Shown: positions 47,169-60,400 of the stretch, in pieces
Layout: every line of letters begins with the position of its first letter
Position numbering within the stretch: position 1 is the stretch's first letter
NCBI GenBank assembly: GCA_950022655.1
Contig: OX465579.1
Location: forward strand, 42,449,950-42,513,949
Origin: Alentia gelatinosa
Taxonomy: Eukaryota; Annelida; Polychaeta; Phyllodocida; Polynoidae
Direction: 5' to 3'
Length of the DNA: 64,000 nucleotides
The notes under the pieces: model-generated
Seen by the model: only the letters and a program-made list of their open reading frames with translations
Told to the model about the DNA's origin: nothing
Databases searched by the model: none
Program-made: the position numbers and the translations under genes

Positions 47169-49335
47169 GAGAGCTAAACACAGACGGGACTTGGTAATGG
47201 CTCCGTGCTTCCACCTAGCGGACGTAGTATGACTCATGGTGCCGTTAGTACACGGCGGTGCAGTGTACATCGGTCGACGGCCACGGACTTCCGGGTTTGA
47301 TATGTTACAACCATGCTGATTGGCCAATCGGAAAGTAATATGGCTGACTGTGTATGATTGTTTGGGTCACGGCCGGCACATGACTCAATAAATGCTACAC
47401 TACGACTTTATTACAAACCATATTCCTTACCCGTATCTATAAAACAGGTAAGTAATCACACTCATTAATCACATCAATGTTGTATTAACATCAGATCTGT
47501 GATTCCATCAGGGGCCTTCACTGTAGGCCCTACCTGCTGTTCTACCCGGGCCTTGGGTCATTCTACCTTCTCCTACTCCTACTCCAGTTCTAAATCTAGT
47601 GCCCCACCCAAGTATCCCATGACTCGTGCCTCACTGAGGGCAGTGGGGCTAACCAAAGTAGCTAGATTGAATTATATAGATACACATGGTTGTGTAGAAG
47701 GATCTGGCTCAATGTGAAATTAGAGCATTACATGTTCTTATGCTGATCATTGTATCTTGGTCGTTTGTACTCGGTTAGGGTATCATGTGCCGGTATGATA
47801 ATTGATATGTCTTTTTTACGGTTTAAACCTAGATCTAGATCTAGATCTACACCCATTATATGAACCTTTTTGAGAATATCTGTGGGAAATGTTATTGCAA
47901 AAATATTTGTTTAGCACGGTAGGTGTTTCAGTGGCTTGTTCTTGTATCCTCCTCTGGTAGTGATAACGCGAGCCCATATATGTGTTCTAATCTAAGGCCA
48001 GTTTGAATAATGTAGAAAATAATGAAAGAATCAGGCGTAGCCCGCTTCTGTATGGAACCAACAAAGTGAGACATAATTTAGAGATAACCAGAATAAGGGT
48101 TTGTAATAATTAGTCCCATAAAGGAGAGGGTGGCATTTCCTTATCTCCCGAAAAATGCAGGTTTTCTTTTTACATGCAAATCCGATTACGCCTTGTCATA
48201 GGCCCCCCTACTTACATTTTTAAAAAATGTTTATTTTCTTCTTTTTTTTGGGGGGGGGGGGAGCTAAAATGAACGGTCACCAATTCCATTGACTTCTAAG
48301 TGAGATAATATTACAGAATTGATCGTAGTTGTAGCCAAATTTTGAAACAATATTTAACAGTTACGACAACAAAAGAGGGGGATAATCTCCATTCACATTG
48401 ATAAATTCATGAAAATTATATTGAAGTATTAATAACAGCACCAATAGTATCCCGCTAATTATTAGCTACCTCACATCTTGCCTACCTATAATTTTCGCTA
48501 GAATAGATTAGTGTAATTAATAGCGAAACTAATTTCGCCCTCCCGGATATATTGGTCTGCTAATTACATAGCTAGATAAAGGTAGCGACAAGTGTCTCGT
48601 CCTCGATACGTAGTGGTATTTTTTTCAGTTATAATAATTGCACAAATCATTTATGAATTATATATATGAAACAGGTATTAGTCCCATGTAACTACCTAGA
48701 TGAGGACTGACTAAACCTCTGAGATGGCCTTTGTGTGGAGGTCCCACGAGGTCTGTACATCTGTAACTCTTCGCGTTGTCTAGGGACAGGATAAATAAAG
48801 AGTACTTTGATAGTGACAATAAATATCAAATTGTAATCTAGTAATATCAATAAGTTGTGCATAGTATTCGTATAGTACACCTTCCACTCACTTTCGTAGA
48901 ATTATTTAAGGTTTGCCAGGTACTATAGATTTTGCACTTCATTTGTTAAAAACGTTGTAAAGGCTTGGCCACATTCTCAGTATTTCTGTCCGATCTCCGC
49001 ACCATTTGCAGCACTGTAGTTACTACTGTATTTTCTTTAAAATAAGGAAACATGCTCAACATGGGGGAGCGGATGTGAACAAATTTTGAAGTCTCCTCTG
49101 TATGACAAAACTACTAGATTGTGGGTAATCAGAAACCTACCTAATATTTATTGCTCACCAATGTTATTTTTAGATAGTTATTCGTTGAATATAGTCATTC
49201 GTAAAAAAAACTTATTATTTCTATTAAACGGCGAATTGTAATCACAACCCGAACACTATTCAAGATTTGACATATAAATCTTTGAAGGATGGTATAGCAT
49301 TTACAGAATTATGTATGTTAGTTTATACTCAAAAG
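47169..49335. other. No gene recognised; intergenic upstream of SMIM15
   Basis: A possible donor (AAACAG|GTAAGTAATC) lies at 47448-47457, preceded by no recognisable exon. It might be a 5' untranslated exon of a gene such as SMIM15, but nothing ties it to one. Repeats are limited to an AGATCT run near 47830 and a poly-G tract near 48250. Confidence 0.45.
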
Positions 49336-49595
49336 CGAACTCATGAGATGAAAATAACTTTTTCCTCACTCCATCAGTTTTGACTGCAGCGTAATTTATG
49401 AAGCGAAACCGAGTGAAATAAGTAGCAGTCAAACGTGGTGGAGTGCATACCAAATTATCTTCGAGTAGGTTCTCACTCCGTATACATGATCACAAACATA
49501 AATCGATTATAAAGTATTGGGTACAACACCTTAATGGCCGTGGAGTATGACTTCCTAATGTTAAGCCTATGGAGAAAAATACCGGGGTGAAATAA
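49336..49595. repeat. TTATCTCACCCC-family element, copy 6
   Basis: ACTCATGAGATGAAAATAAC, TTGACTGCAGCGTAATTTAT, CAGTCAAACGTGGTGGAGTG and CCTAATGTTAAGCCTATGGA, ending ACCGGGGTGAAATAAAT. It lies 110 bp before the SMIM15 coding exon. Confidence 0.7.
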
Positions 49596-49707
49596 ATATT
49601 CGTATACACGCACCCATAATAATTTTCCTAAAATAGCGTCATTGGAGAAAAATCCATGAATGGGCTCAATGTATGACATATTTTACGTTCTTCTAATTGT
49701 AGGCAAA

Positions 49708-49938
49708 ATGTTCGGCTGGGATTGGCAAAAGTTCCTGCAGGAAGTAATCGTCTTCGCTGGGACCAATCCTATGCAGTTCATCTATTATGTACTTTTGTGC
49801 CTTTCGCCATTTTTCGCAATCAGTGCCATATTGGCATGGCAGCTGGCAAAACAAATAGAATCAAAAGAAAAGGAAAAGAAGAGGAAAGCTGTGAGGAATG
49901 CAAATATCGCAAAGACAAGACGACAAAAAACGGACTGA
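49708..49938 (+). CDS. SMIM15: Small integral membrane protein 15 homologue
   Basis: A 76-residue protein; the human protein has 74. It follows the family plan: a short aromatic N-terminus (MFGWDWQKFL), a connecting segment with the family's D/NP (TNPMQF), one membrane span at about residues 23-47 (FIYYVLLCLSPFFAISAILA), then a highly basic, Glu/Lys-rich tail with KQIESKEKEKK and ENIAKAKR-like NANIAKTRR. The start was chosen at 49708 because a good acceptor (TTCTAATTGTAG|GC) lies 4 bp upstream, so the longer open frame from 49660 is intronic. The whole coding region is one exon. AATAAA at 50318-50323 is a likely polyadenylation signal. The function of the family is unknown. Its convergent neighbour is NDUFAF2. 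Confidence 0.9.
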   Translation: MFGWDWQKFLQEVIVFAGTNPMQFIYYVLLCLSPFFAISAILAWQLAKQIESKEKEKKRKAVRNANIAKTRRQKTD

Positions 49939-50317
49939 TTCTTTGAGTTTGAGCTCACTTTGTACTGTGCAAGACGTTTTAATGAGATGTAAAAAGTCAT
50001 TTTGTATTTCCTGTAGATACTAATCGAAGAAAAGAATGATGGCCAATGGACCACGTAATCAAAGTTTTCATGCTTCATAGAAGATGTTGGTTACAAGGCC
50101 TACTGCACCAGTTGCCTGAAAGAACTTCAAATTATACATGTACGCTCTACTATACTGGTTTTGAATAATGTGATTGTATGTGGGTGGCTCATTGGCTGCT
50201 ACAAGAATCTGTCATTCTAGAAACTCAGTATCACAATGTCAATTTGTCTGAAAGGAAGTGTGTTCTGTGGTATATACATTTCTTTCTACATTCAAGATTC
50301 CAGTCTTCAGAAGACCA

Positions 50318-50323
50318 AATAAA
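50318..50323 (+). terminator. Probable SMIM15 polyadenylation signal
   Basis: AATAAA 380 nt after the SMIM15 stop, in CCAAATAAAAGTT. Confidence 0.5.
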
Positions 50324-51330
50324 AGTTATACTTCATTATACGATGTATTTAGTTGTACATTCATTGGAAATTAGTTCACTATGGTTAGTATAAAATAATG
50401 CATCACCAGTCGCACAAATAAGGTAACTTTTAAACAAAGTTCCAGGGACTGGAGGAATTACTTTGTTGTTACCGACGTTGTTCCATGAAAGTTTCACTAT
50501 ATACAAATTCCCACTCCAGAACACACACGTAATGAACATTTTAAACCAATATTGGGCATTCCCCTTTGATTAAGTAGCATGATAAGCAGATCCTGGAAAA
50601 CCTGATTGGGTATAGTGATTGTATATGGGATCCTACGCATGGAAAGATTGCAGTTTCTAGTTACATACTACTCAGGTTTTCCATTTTGTAGGATTGTCAT
50701 TTTAGTCTAAAGTGATCAAATTTTCAAGAATTCGTGTAGAACAATATAGACTCCAGGTTAACCAAATTTTAAATCTTGAAAATAAATTTGTTCTGTTATC
50801 TATAAAAATTCTGAATTCAGCTACCCAAAGCACTCTGTTAAAGGTCCTATGAATCAGTGCTCTAACCTAGACTGTAGGATGGTTGGATTCCTGAGGGACA
50901 TGCTCCTACAGACAAGGGCAATCTAGAATACTGACATCTAATTGGCTTATGACATCTCATGTGAGAGTTATTGAAGCCTTGCCTTTCAAAGTGTAAAAGA
51001 AAAAAAATCAAAGGAATGCCTAATGTTTTAGGTGATTTAAAGACTGGCCTCAGTCCCCATGTAGGATTTTTTCCTGACCCCCAACTGGCACCCACGTCTA
51101 ATTACCACCTGGCCACTCCCATGGTGTATCGTGGATGTAAACTTGTAATTGGTAGACTCGGACTCACCTCAAAAGGCGTTTTGCCGTTGATCTTTAAAGA
51201 ATGTAGTCATTCTTGGAAAATACGTTTCATTACATTACCTCACCTTTCTACAAAACTTTAACTTTCTGAAGATGACACATCTAAAGAATATGAAATAGGG
51301 TGATAATCATATTTTATGCTTTATATATTC
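50324..51330. other. Gap between convergent genes SMIM15 and NDUFAF2
   Basis: About 1 kb with no gene, RNA or repeat recognised. Confidence 0.5.
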
Positions 51331-51336
51331 TTTATT
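51331..51336 (-). terminator. Probable NDUFAF2 polyadenylation signal
   Basis: AATAAA on the minus strand (TTTATT on plus), about 150 nt beyond the NDUFAF2 stop. Confidence 0.5.
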
Positions 51337-51487
51337 TACATCGTTACAATGTATATTTCAGTGTTTTTCTATTATTTACAAACACCAGACATGGTAATGA
51401 TTTTTTTTCTGAAAGATTTATGAACGTGATGGGTACAATTACTATATATAATATTACGGAGATACTGAAGAAAATTGATGTCCTCTA

Positions 51488-54400
51488 TTATCTCCGAGGG
51501 GTTGGCCCTTTCTTGAATTCGCCAGGATCATTCTCAAATTCTTCATATCTGGGAAATGATGGACCTAAAACAAGAGCAAGATTCTATTATATCTTCAATG
51601 TATGATATTTCCCATCGTGCAGTGAGGTTTTAATCAATCAAAATAATTATTGAGATGCTAGTGAGGTTGCGGAAAAAGGCCCAAATTGCTAAATTCTGCT
51701 TGTCTCAATTATCTCTAATATATTGAACCTTTAGTCAAGAACAAAAAACGGGGGGGAAACAACGGAAACAAATTGAAAACAAGCATCTCTACGTATAGTA
51801 TTGAGAATTTGAGAATCCCTACTCTACTTGATAGTTTGAGAATTTCGACTTTACGTATTACCTAATTCTTGTTTGTAGTCTAGGATTTGAAATAATTGTT
51901 CATTCCATGAGCCAGTTCATTAAAGAAAAAACCTTTTCAGCATCAATAATCAGTATTTTGTCTAGTCCTTATAACTATGATTATTTTTTGTTTTGTTCAG
52001 TTTCTTTTAGTGTTTTTCGCAAAATGCTTAGTCATCTAGAACATTTAGACTTTAAAATTCCTACCAATCTTTTTCCAACCCATGGTCTCTGAAATGTGAC
52101 ATTTTCAACTAGCACATCCATGGGTAACTCAATATTCATTAAAACTTGCAATGCTTGCCTTGATTTGCTTGAGTTGGCAAGTTCTCCCTTTCGTCCCTTT
52201 GAGGGGCTTCCTGTATGTAGAAAAAAGGGTTTCACTCAAGTATATAGGAGCTGCATTTTGACAATCTGGGTAACTTAACGGATTGAGAGGTACGGAATTT
52301 TTATATATTACCAGTTACCTGATGAATAGTTCAGATCGGCACTTCTATTTACCCATAGCTATAAGTTTTGCACTTGCATTGAGACTGACAGCATCTATCA
52401 CGCGAAAGTTCGGCGATATTCTATTCACATGTATGATAACCTAGAAGGAGTTATTTTCAGCCACTCTCTGACATGTATATTTGACTCAATGATTATTGCA
52501 CAAAATATTCAATAATAAGTCATCCAAGACCTTAGATAAAACTCGTGTATATATACCTGAACAGGATAACACACACGTAAATATAAACATCTAATGAATC
52601 AATAAAACATTAGGTGAAAATTGCACACTGGGAAAGAAATTTACCAATTTAGCGAATATTCGCGAATATAATCTTTTGTATTAGGTACTCTCAATACCGA
52701 AGACCAGTGGCGCTAGTGGCGGCATCTGCGATACCAAAACGCTCCCTGGCATTGGTAAATTTGGCGCTTTACACATCGACTGTCAGCCCCATGATGAGTG
52801 AAAATGTACTGAAATCTCTGTTTATGTAAACGTAAGCCCTAAATTTCCCGTCAAATTTTTTATATATAGTTTACTTCCTTATTCTTTTACGTCGTCTAGA
52901 CTTTCAACCCCCTCCATTAGCGATGCACTAACCTGTAGAGATTTCTCCAACTCTGCTGCCCGATGCCTGGTCCTAATCATTCGGAGGTAATTCCTCTCGA
53001 TTTCCTATAAAGAGAAATTACAGATTTCATTTGAAGAGAGAGTGACATCACAGACCTAGATATATAAGTCCGTGCTGAAACCATTCAAATAAATACCAGG
53101 CCTCCCAGTGCCCCGCTTCCTCAATATAGGTTTTGAGAATCAAAATATAGGTTTTTACAGGTTTTTCAAGGCCCAAAACATAGGCTTTTAGTGTTAAACA
53201 CTTTTATGATCTCTTAAATAAACTGATAACGTAGATTTCTTGTCATTTGACAATCTAACTTTGTGTCAAGTTAACTTCTAAGATTTCCTGTACACACCAA
53301 TCTGCATGGCAGTGAAAACATAGGTTTTTATAGGTTATATAGGTTCCTTTGAAAAAATTAAAGGCCAAAGAATCAAAATATAGGATTTTATAGGTTTTAA
53401 GGGTTTCACTGGGAGGCCTGAAATACACAACGAGTAGGTCACATCTCAGTAAGTTGATTGAATATTGATATAAGAACACATCATAGACAACCGTGTATTT
53501 CAATTTTAATGAACTGAATAATTCCAAATGTACTGCTCTGTAAAACGAGTACTGCTCTGTTACAGTGCATAAGCGTTTAGTGGGTTAGTTGTCTGTGTAT
53601 CAATAGTTCCACCAGATGATGAAGGTCATTCAAAGCCAGTAATCCTAGCTACCAATTACAGGAGAATGGGGGCTAAGGGTTCGATCCCAAGAATACCCCC
53701 CACAGAGCTTAAAAGCATATCCTAAATTTAACGGTGGCGTCTTCTGGTGATTTTTAAACAATGTCTATCATCAGTCAATACTGATTTCTTTAGATTCATT
53801 CTAATTCTAAATGAGTTGATTTAACGTTTTATACAGTTTATCCAATCCTAATAGGTAAAATAGGTTATACATAGGAAATGTACTGAAAAATATGTTGTTG
53901 TTTTTTTAAATTCTTTCAAAAACAATAGCGGTAACCTATGGGTTTTAAAAACTAAATAAGTAATAGTATACATGTGTTATATTCTCTCAAAGTGTGAGGA
54001 AAATGGCGTGGGTTTTACTATGTGAAAAACAACTTTTTAGAAGTTCTATATATTCTTTTATAAAATCATAATAATATTGATCTCTAAATCAAAAACAAGC
54101 ACGGTTGCCCCGATTTTAAGTTAGATATGTGTTCTACAGCACTTAGAGATCATCATATTAAAGTTTCAGGAAAATGACATGGGTTTTAATTTTAAAGCCA
54201 AATTGTCCAATATGTCTTTATAGCACTCGGGTGACGTCGGAGGGCTTAAACAGAGAACCTTGGGGGGCAGTGGATATCAGAGACTCCACCGCCCTCCCCC
54301 TTTGCTTAGTCCTTGCTCCCGGCCCTCCGACCTAGGGGTCACTCCTTACCTACTCTCCACAATATTTACCTCTGGTGTTGGTGGCTTGACACGCTTGTTC

Positions 54401-57400
54401 TGGAGCCAGGCTTTGCATCACATGAAAAGAAGCATCAATGGTTAGACAATAGTGCCTATATTGAAATTATCTAAAAAGGGAATTTGCATTTAATGTACTT
54501 AGAAGGAAACTCACGAGATGAACTTGGTCCGTACTCCACCGAGTTTGACTGCGGAGTAATTCACGAAGAAAAGCTGGGAGAATTGAGGTGGAGTGCGGAT
54601 CAAGTTATTTTCATCGAGTGGGTTTCTGATTCTATCTCACCCCGTATATTATCAATTGATAAAATAAACCACCCAATTAACCATTGAGTATTGGGTCACT
54701 ACCTTCACGATCGTGGAGAGTGAGTTCCTAATGTTAAGCCTATGGAGAAAAAAAACGGGGTGAGATAAAGCGCTGAATGCACTGAGTATTGAGTATTATA
54801 ACCCAAAGTCATATCCTATGTTTTAATGTCACTCGAATTTATGTACTATATCGAACTTACCAAGCCATTCTGTTGGAACTTCGGGGGCATTCCACGTATC
54901 TCCATCGGCTGATTCAACACGTCGTACTAATTTTATGTTTTTCTCTGGAACTGTAAGAAAAATAAGGTAATATATATAGGTTGCCAATGAGAAACCTGGG
55001 CTACGTCAGTGAAAGGAAAGATGTTCTTTTCAGGGCTGCATGTAATGTCCATCTGTGACATGGTATACATGCATGTTATATAACCTGAAGAACTTTTTGG
55101 ATTTGAAGATTATTTAACTTTAATAACACCTTTATGTAGAGTAACTCGTGAACAGATTCAAAATTAAGTTATACTTGTACAGAGAACAATGAACAGTTTT
55201 TGTTTCTGGTTTAAGGCGCCTGGGGATTTGTAGACTTGTCAATTCCTTTCAGTATTTTCAAATATTTTATAAATAATCAATTTTGTCTCTTTCAAAAAGC
55301 TGACTATATCTTTCTTTAGGTAGTCTCAAACGACATTTTCATATAGGTGATTATCCGATTACTTACCATTTGTAAAAGTATGAGGGAGAATTAAGGTTCT
55401 TGCGAAGCCTAGGAACACTTTCGTAGTGTTCTAGGGTAACAGGGAGATCTATACTGCGTAGTAATCAGTCGTGAGAGCGTGAATACCAATAGTAATGTGG
55501 AAAAAAGTTAAATCTCAATTAGAAGAAATGTACCCGTGGGAGAAAAAATATTTGTTTTTTTATTGTTAATTTTTGTTTTTTTCACATTTATGTAAATAAC
55601 ATTCCTTCAAGGTGGCTCTATGTTTATAAATGTTGGGAATAGAAGAAGGGTCCCTGTTACCCTAGAACACTATGAAAGTGTTCCTAGGCTTCACAAGAAC
55701 CTTAATTCTCCTTCATACTTAACCAAGGTAAGTAATCGGATAATTACCTATTCTTACTCGCGCTAGGGACTACTTTCTTCGTAGTTCCTAGTGCATCTGG
55801 GAGATCTTTAAAGTCACAAAGACAAATTTTCCCCTTTTTTCTCTTTTTTTTCATATATTGAATAGACAAAAGCCGTTTTTACAGTTGAATTTTTTATTCA
55901 CCATAAAAAACGAGATCATATTATGTTATCCTCCAGGGGTACATAATGGGCACCTTTATGTATTTTCATTGTACATAATGGGTGTTTTTCTTTCATAGTT
56001 AAACTGAGGTAGTAGTTGTCTCTTACCCGAGATAAAAATCCATTGGTGGAGAGAATATATATCACTTATGACTATGAGTATTATCTTAATTGTAAACAAT
56101 TATTAGTACCAATACCCGGAATTCCTATTTTCATTTGGAAAATAAGAAAAATTTTACAAAACACTATGAGTATTCACAATTTACTCAGGGTGTTATGGTA
56201 TCACATTTGGTAGAAAAAACCTTCAATTAGGATAGTTTCTTCCCATAAACATTTGTTATACATAAAAAAATGGTGGACTTTGAGTATTCACAATTTACTC
56301 AGTGAGTCTACAGTAACCAGAAAATCTTGGAAATCTAAAAATCATGTTAGATTGTCCAACATAATTGAACCAACTGTTTTAGATTTATTTTGTTCAATTG
56401 GTTTCTTGTAATGCCGGGCCATGGTTTTCTCATTTTTCCATGACCCATACTGCAGCAGTGTGTTAGTGTCAACCCCTAACTGGGCTGCTGCTAAAGTTCC
56501 AGCCCCTCTAGTAGAGTGGGCCGAGTACTTCGTAGTGTTGATTCCTTTTAGGACATTAATAACATATCTCGAAATTGTATCTCTGTGTACAGGGAAATGA
56601 GGTTTTCTAAACAAAAGTATAAGCTGCTGATGCTTTCTCAGATCTTTTGTTCTTTCAATGTACGTTTTTAACGTTCTTACAACACAAAGTCTTTTGTTTT
56701 TGTCGAACAGGTCGAGCGTTACTGTTTGTAGTGCTTGACCCGTTCGTGCTGTTTTCATGACCTTTGTCAAGATGAATCTTGCCTTGTTATTATCGGTAAA
56801 CGATAATTTATCTAGGGAAAGTGCAGGCACCGCTCGTCCTCTCTGTCCCGAAATCAGGAGGAATAGGACCACCAATTTCTGAGTGAGTTGCTGTAGAGAT
56901 AAATCTTTATTTTTTCCCCAATTTTGTAGAAATTTTAGAACTACTCCTACATCCCAAAATTCAGAGTATTTGGGATGTGGGGGATTTCTGAGGTAGGCTG
57001 TTCTTACTGCCCTGCACACCCAGAAATCCTTACCTATAGTGTCCCCATTTTCTAGTCTCGGTAAGAGAATAGATAATGCACATCTTGCTGCATTGACTGA
57101 CCCATAGGCTTAGTTATTGTCGGAAAGCGATTTTAAGAATCGACAAACTTGAAAATTTGTTGGAGTTTTCTGATTTATATTATTTGTTATGCAAAAAGTG
57201 TGCCACTTCCCAATGTAAGTGGCGTATGTGCTTTTGGTACTGGTCTGCTAAGATTCCATTAGGAATTTGGCAGTATCTCTATCACAACCCTCCTCCTGCA
57301 CTAATTTTCATTCTAGAGCAGTGAAATAAGAAGACCTATTCCTAGAGGGAAACTTTTTTCTTGCGATTTCGGGAGAGAGAGGTGTTTTTTCTTTTTGCCG

Positions 57401-60400
57401 ATCGCTTTGGTGTGTTTTGCCTGGTTCAACAGTGGTGTGTACCAGGTTATCGTAGGCCAATCCGGCATTTTCAGGATGAATCGTTCTGGTTCGTCTTTCC
57501 GAACTTTCCTTAGTACAAGTAGCACGAGACTGCAAGGTGGAAATGCAGGTTTTTCCAGGAAGGTTTTTCCAGGAAATGGAAAAAGCATCTACATAAGTAG
57601 AATTTGGGTCTGTATTCCACGATGCATAGGTTGGGCATTTGTTGTTGTGAAATGATGCAAAAAGATCTATTTCGGGTTGTCCAAAATTTTCAACAATTTT
57701 TTGGACGAGCGATTCAGAGAGACCATTCTAAATTGTCCTTAAATACCCTAGAGGCCTCATCTGCCAGGCAATTGAATTTCTCTGGTAGGTAAGAAATTGT
57801 TATCCAATTTCCGAATGATTCGGCCCATGTCCAGATTCTTTCCGCGATTTTATCACATGGGGGTGATTTTACTCCTCCCATATTCGATATATAGCACAGT
57901 GCTGTCATAGTATCGGTCTGTTTTCACATTTGAAAAAACCTGTTAGACCCTAATAAATCGCTTGTAACTCTAGTACGTTTATATGATCGGTTTCCCTTTC
58001 TTCCCATCTTCCACCAATGGATATGCCTTGGTGGTCGGCGCCCCAGCCTTCTAGGCTTGCATCTGTTGAAATCGAGAAATTGCTGTGATCTGAACAAATC
58101 TTTCATTCTGAAAGGTGGGTGTGGTTTAACCAAAAATTCCAAGTCAGCGAATCCGTTTTCTGAAATCGTCATTTTCGCATCAAAATTACCCTGATTTTCT
58201 GTTAGAGCAATATTTTTGTCTTTTTCCAAATACTTGATGTGTGCTAATCCATAATCTATCCCGGGGGAATAGGCGATCATAAGGCCTATTATTCCCGCGA
58301 CTTCACAAATTGTTGGCGAGTTTTTATCTGAAATTTTGTTTGCCATTTGTACGAATTTAGATCTCTCTTCATCTTTAAGTGTGAGGTTAATTTTTATTGA
58401 ATCAAAGTTAAATCCAAGGATATATAGCTGTGTTGGTGGAATCACTACAGATTTTTCCGGGTGAATTACAAACCCTAGCTTGTCTAGGGTTTACGCTAGT
58501 TGTTTAACGGAATCATTGCATTTTTACTGAGTTTCTGCCATTACAAAAGAATCATCAATGTAACCAAAGCATTGAATTCCTTTTTTCCTGAAATTTCCAA
58601 AAACTGGTGTTAAAATTTTTGTGAAAATTCTGGGCGCACATGCCAAACCGTTCGGTAAAACCGTGAATTGGTATAGTGCATTATTCCAAAAGAACCGGAG
58701 AAATTTCCGGTGATGCTTACGGATGCTGATGGAGTAGTAAGCATCTTTCAGGTCTATTGAAACCATGAAAAAGTTCTGTTGAAGCATTTCTATGGCTGTT
58801 GTTAGTGAGGCCATTTTAAAATGTTTGTATTTGAAAAATTTGTTTAACTGCGTTAAATATAAAATCACTGATTTTTCCCCCGGGTTTTGGGCGGGTGAAA
58901 ATATTTGAAACCCATTGATCTGAAGAGAATTCTGCTTTTTCAATGATTTGTTTAGATAACATCTTTTGTAATTCGGCATGGATTTTCTGTCGTTCAGCAC
59001 AAGAGAATCTATATGGTTTTGGTGTAGTTTTTTGTTCCAGAATTTGTAGAAAAGGTATTTTTACACCTTTTATCAAATTATACACCCAAGGATCATTTGT
59101 TTCATTTTTCCACACTTTTACATGATTTTTTGTCTGACCTGCTACAAATCTTTCTGGAATGTTTTTCACTCCCCAGTTACAAAGTGTTTCATGAACCTCT
59201 ACTTTTTCTTTTGACTCTGTTGTTGTTGTTGTTGTTGTTGAGGACAGTTCTGCCGGTAGCCGTAGCCGTACTGCTGCAGGCCGTTTGGGTACCATGGTCT
59301 AGGGTTCGACTGGTACTGGTTGTACTGCTGCTGTCCTGGGAAACGCTGCCCGTACTGCTGCCGACGAAACCCCATCTGTTGTCTGCGTGGGGATTTCTGT
59401 TGTGGTTTTTTCGCTTTTTCTGGTTTGGCTAAGATCCGTTTCAGTAGTTTTCCGTCCTTGTCTGCTTCTTTTACAGATTCATGGACAGTTTTGCCAAATA
59501 GAAATTTCGGGTCTATTTTGGATGTGATCACGGTTTATGCCGTATCCTTCGCTAACTTGTTCCGGAATGATTCTCTTCTTCTCCGGACGATGGCCGTGTT
59601 AGCATAAAATAACAACCTAATGGCGTCCACCATTGAGGCTGACGCTTGGTTCAATTCCGGATTATCTTGTCCTCTTTCGAACGCCAGCTCGATAAACGGA
59701 GTTAGTGACGTTGTTGCCGCCATTATTGCTTGGGTAGCGAAAACTAGCTGTTGGTCGGACTTCTTTATGGAAGTATCGACTTCTTTACTGGCCTTCAGGC
59801 TTTCTTCCATTACTGGTACAGTCATATTTTTTACGTTCTCCGGCGGGGGATGCTTGTCGATCAAATCTTTACCCGCCCTCATATTTGACGTGGTATTCAG
59901 GAATGAGTCCATCATTTTTGCTAATTCCGGGTGCAAGGGTGGTGAGGCAGCTTTTTTGTTGTCCTCCACAATGGCCATAATGGCCGCCGAGGTTATCATT
60001 CCTGGTTTCACGTCCGCAAACAGTGGAAGTTCCTTTTCTTTGTCTGATTTTTCCGGGGAAACAATCAATTCCAGTATTGTTGCCGGAGTACCAACAGATC
60101 CTTTTTCAGATGCTAGAAATAAATCCAGGTCCTCACAGTGAGGATTAGGCTAGGTATAGTCCGGTTCTGTCGATAAGGGCTAATTCCAGACAGCGTGGGT
60201 GCTTGCGTCCGCGTCCCCTTGGCCGCCATTTTGGTCACTTGGCGTGTTTGGTTGATACGCGAAGTGACTTAAATCCGGAATCCTTTGTTTTTCTGGATAT
60301 GTACTTTCTGCAGTTACCGTTGAGGTAGGTTTTTTCCCCTTCCTCTGTTGTCTCCGTCTTCTTAGGAATTCGAGCTCCTCCTCATCCGGGGGTGAGTCAG

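Noticed and set aside
47002..47327. Poly-Val/Leu membrane-like proteins on the minus strand
   Set aside because: Produced by the (AAC)n microsatellite.
49660..49707. Longer N-terminus for SMIM15 (from ATG 49660)
   Set aside because: It runs through a pyrimidine-rich acceptor (TTCTAATTGTAG), and family proteins begin at the MF of 49708.
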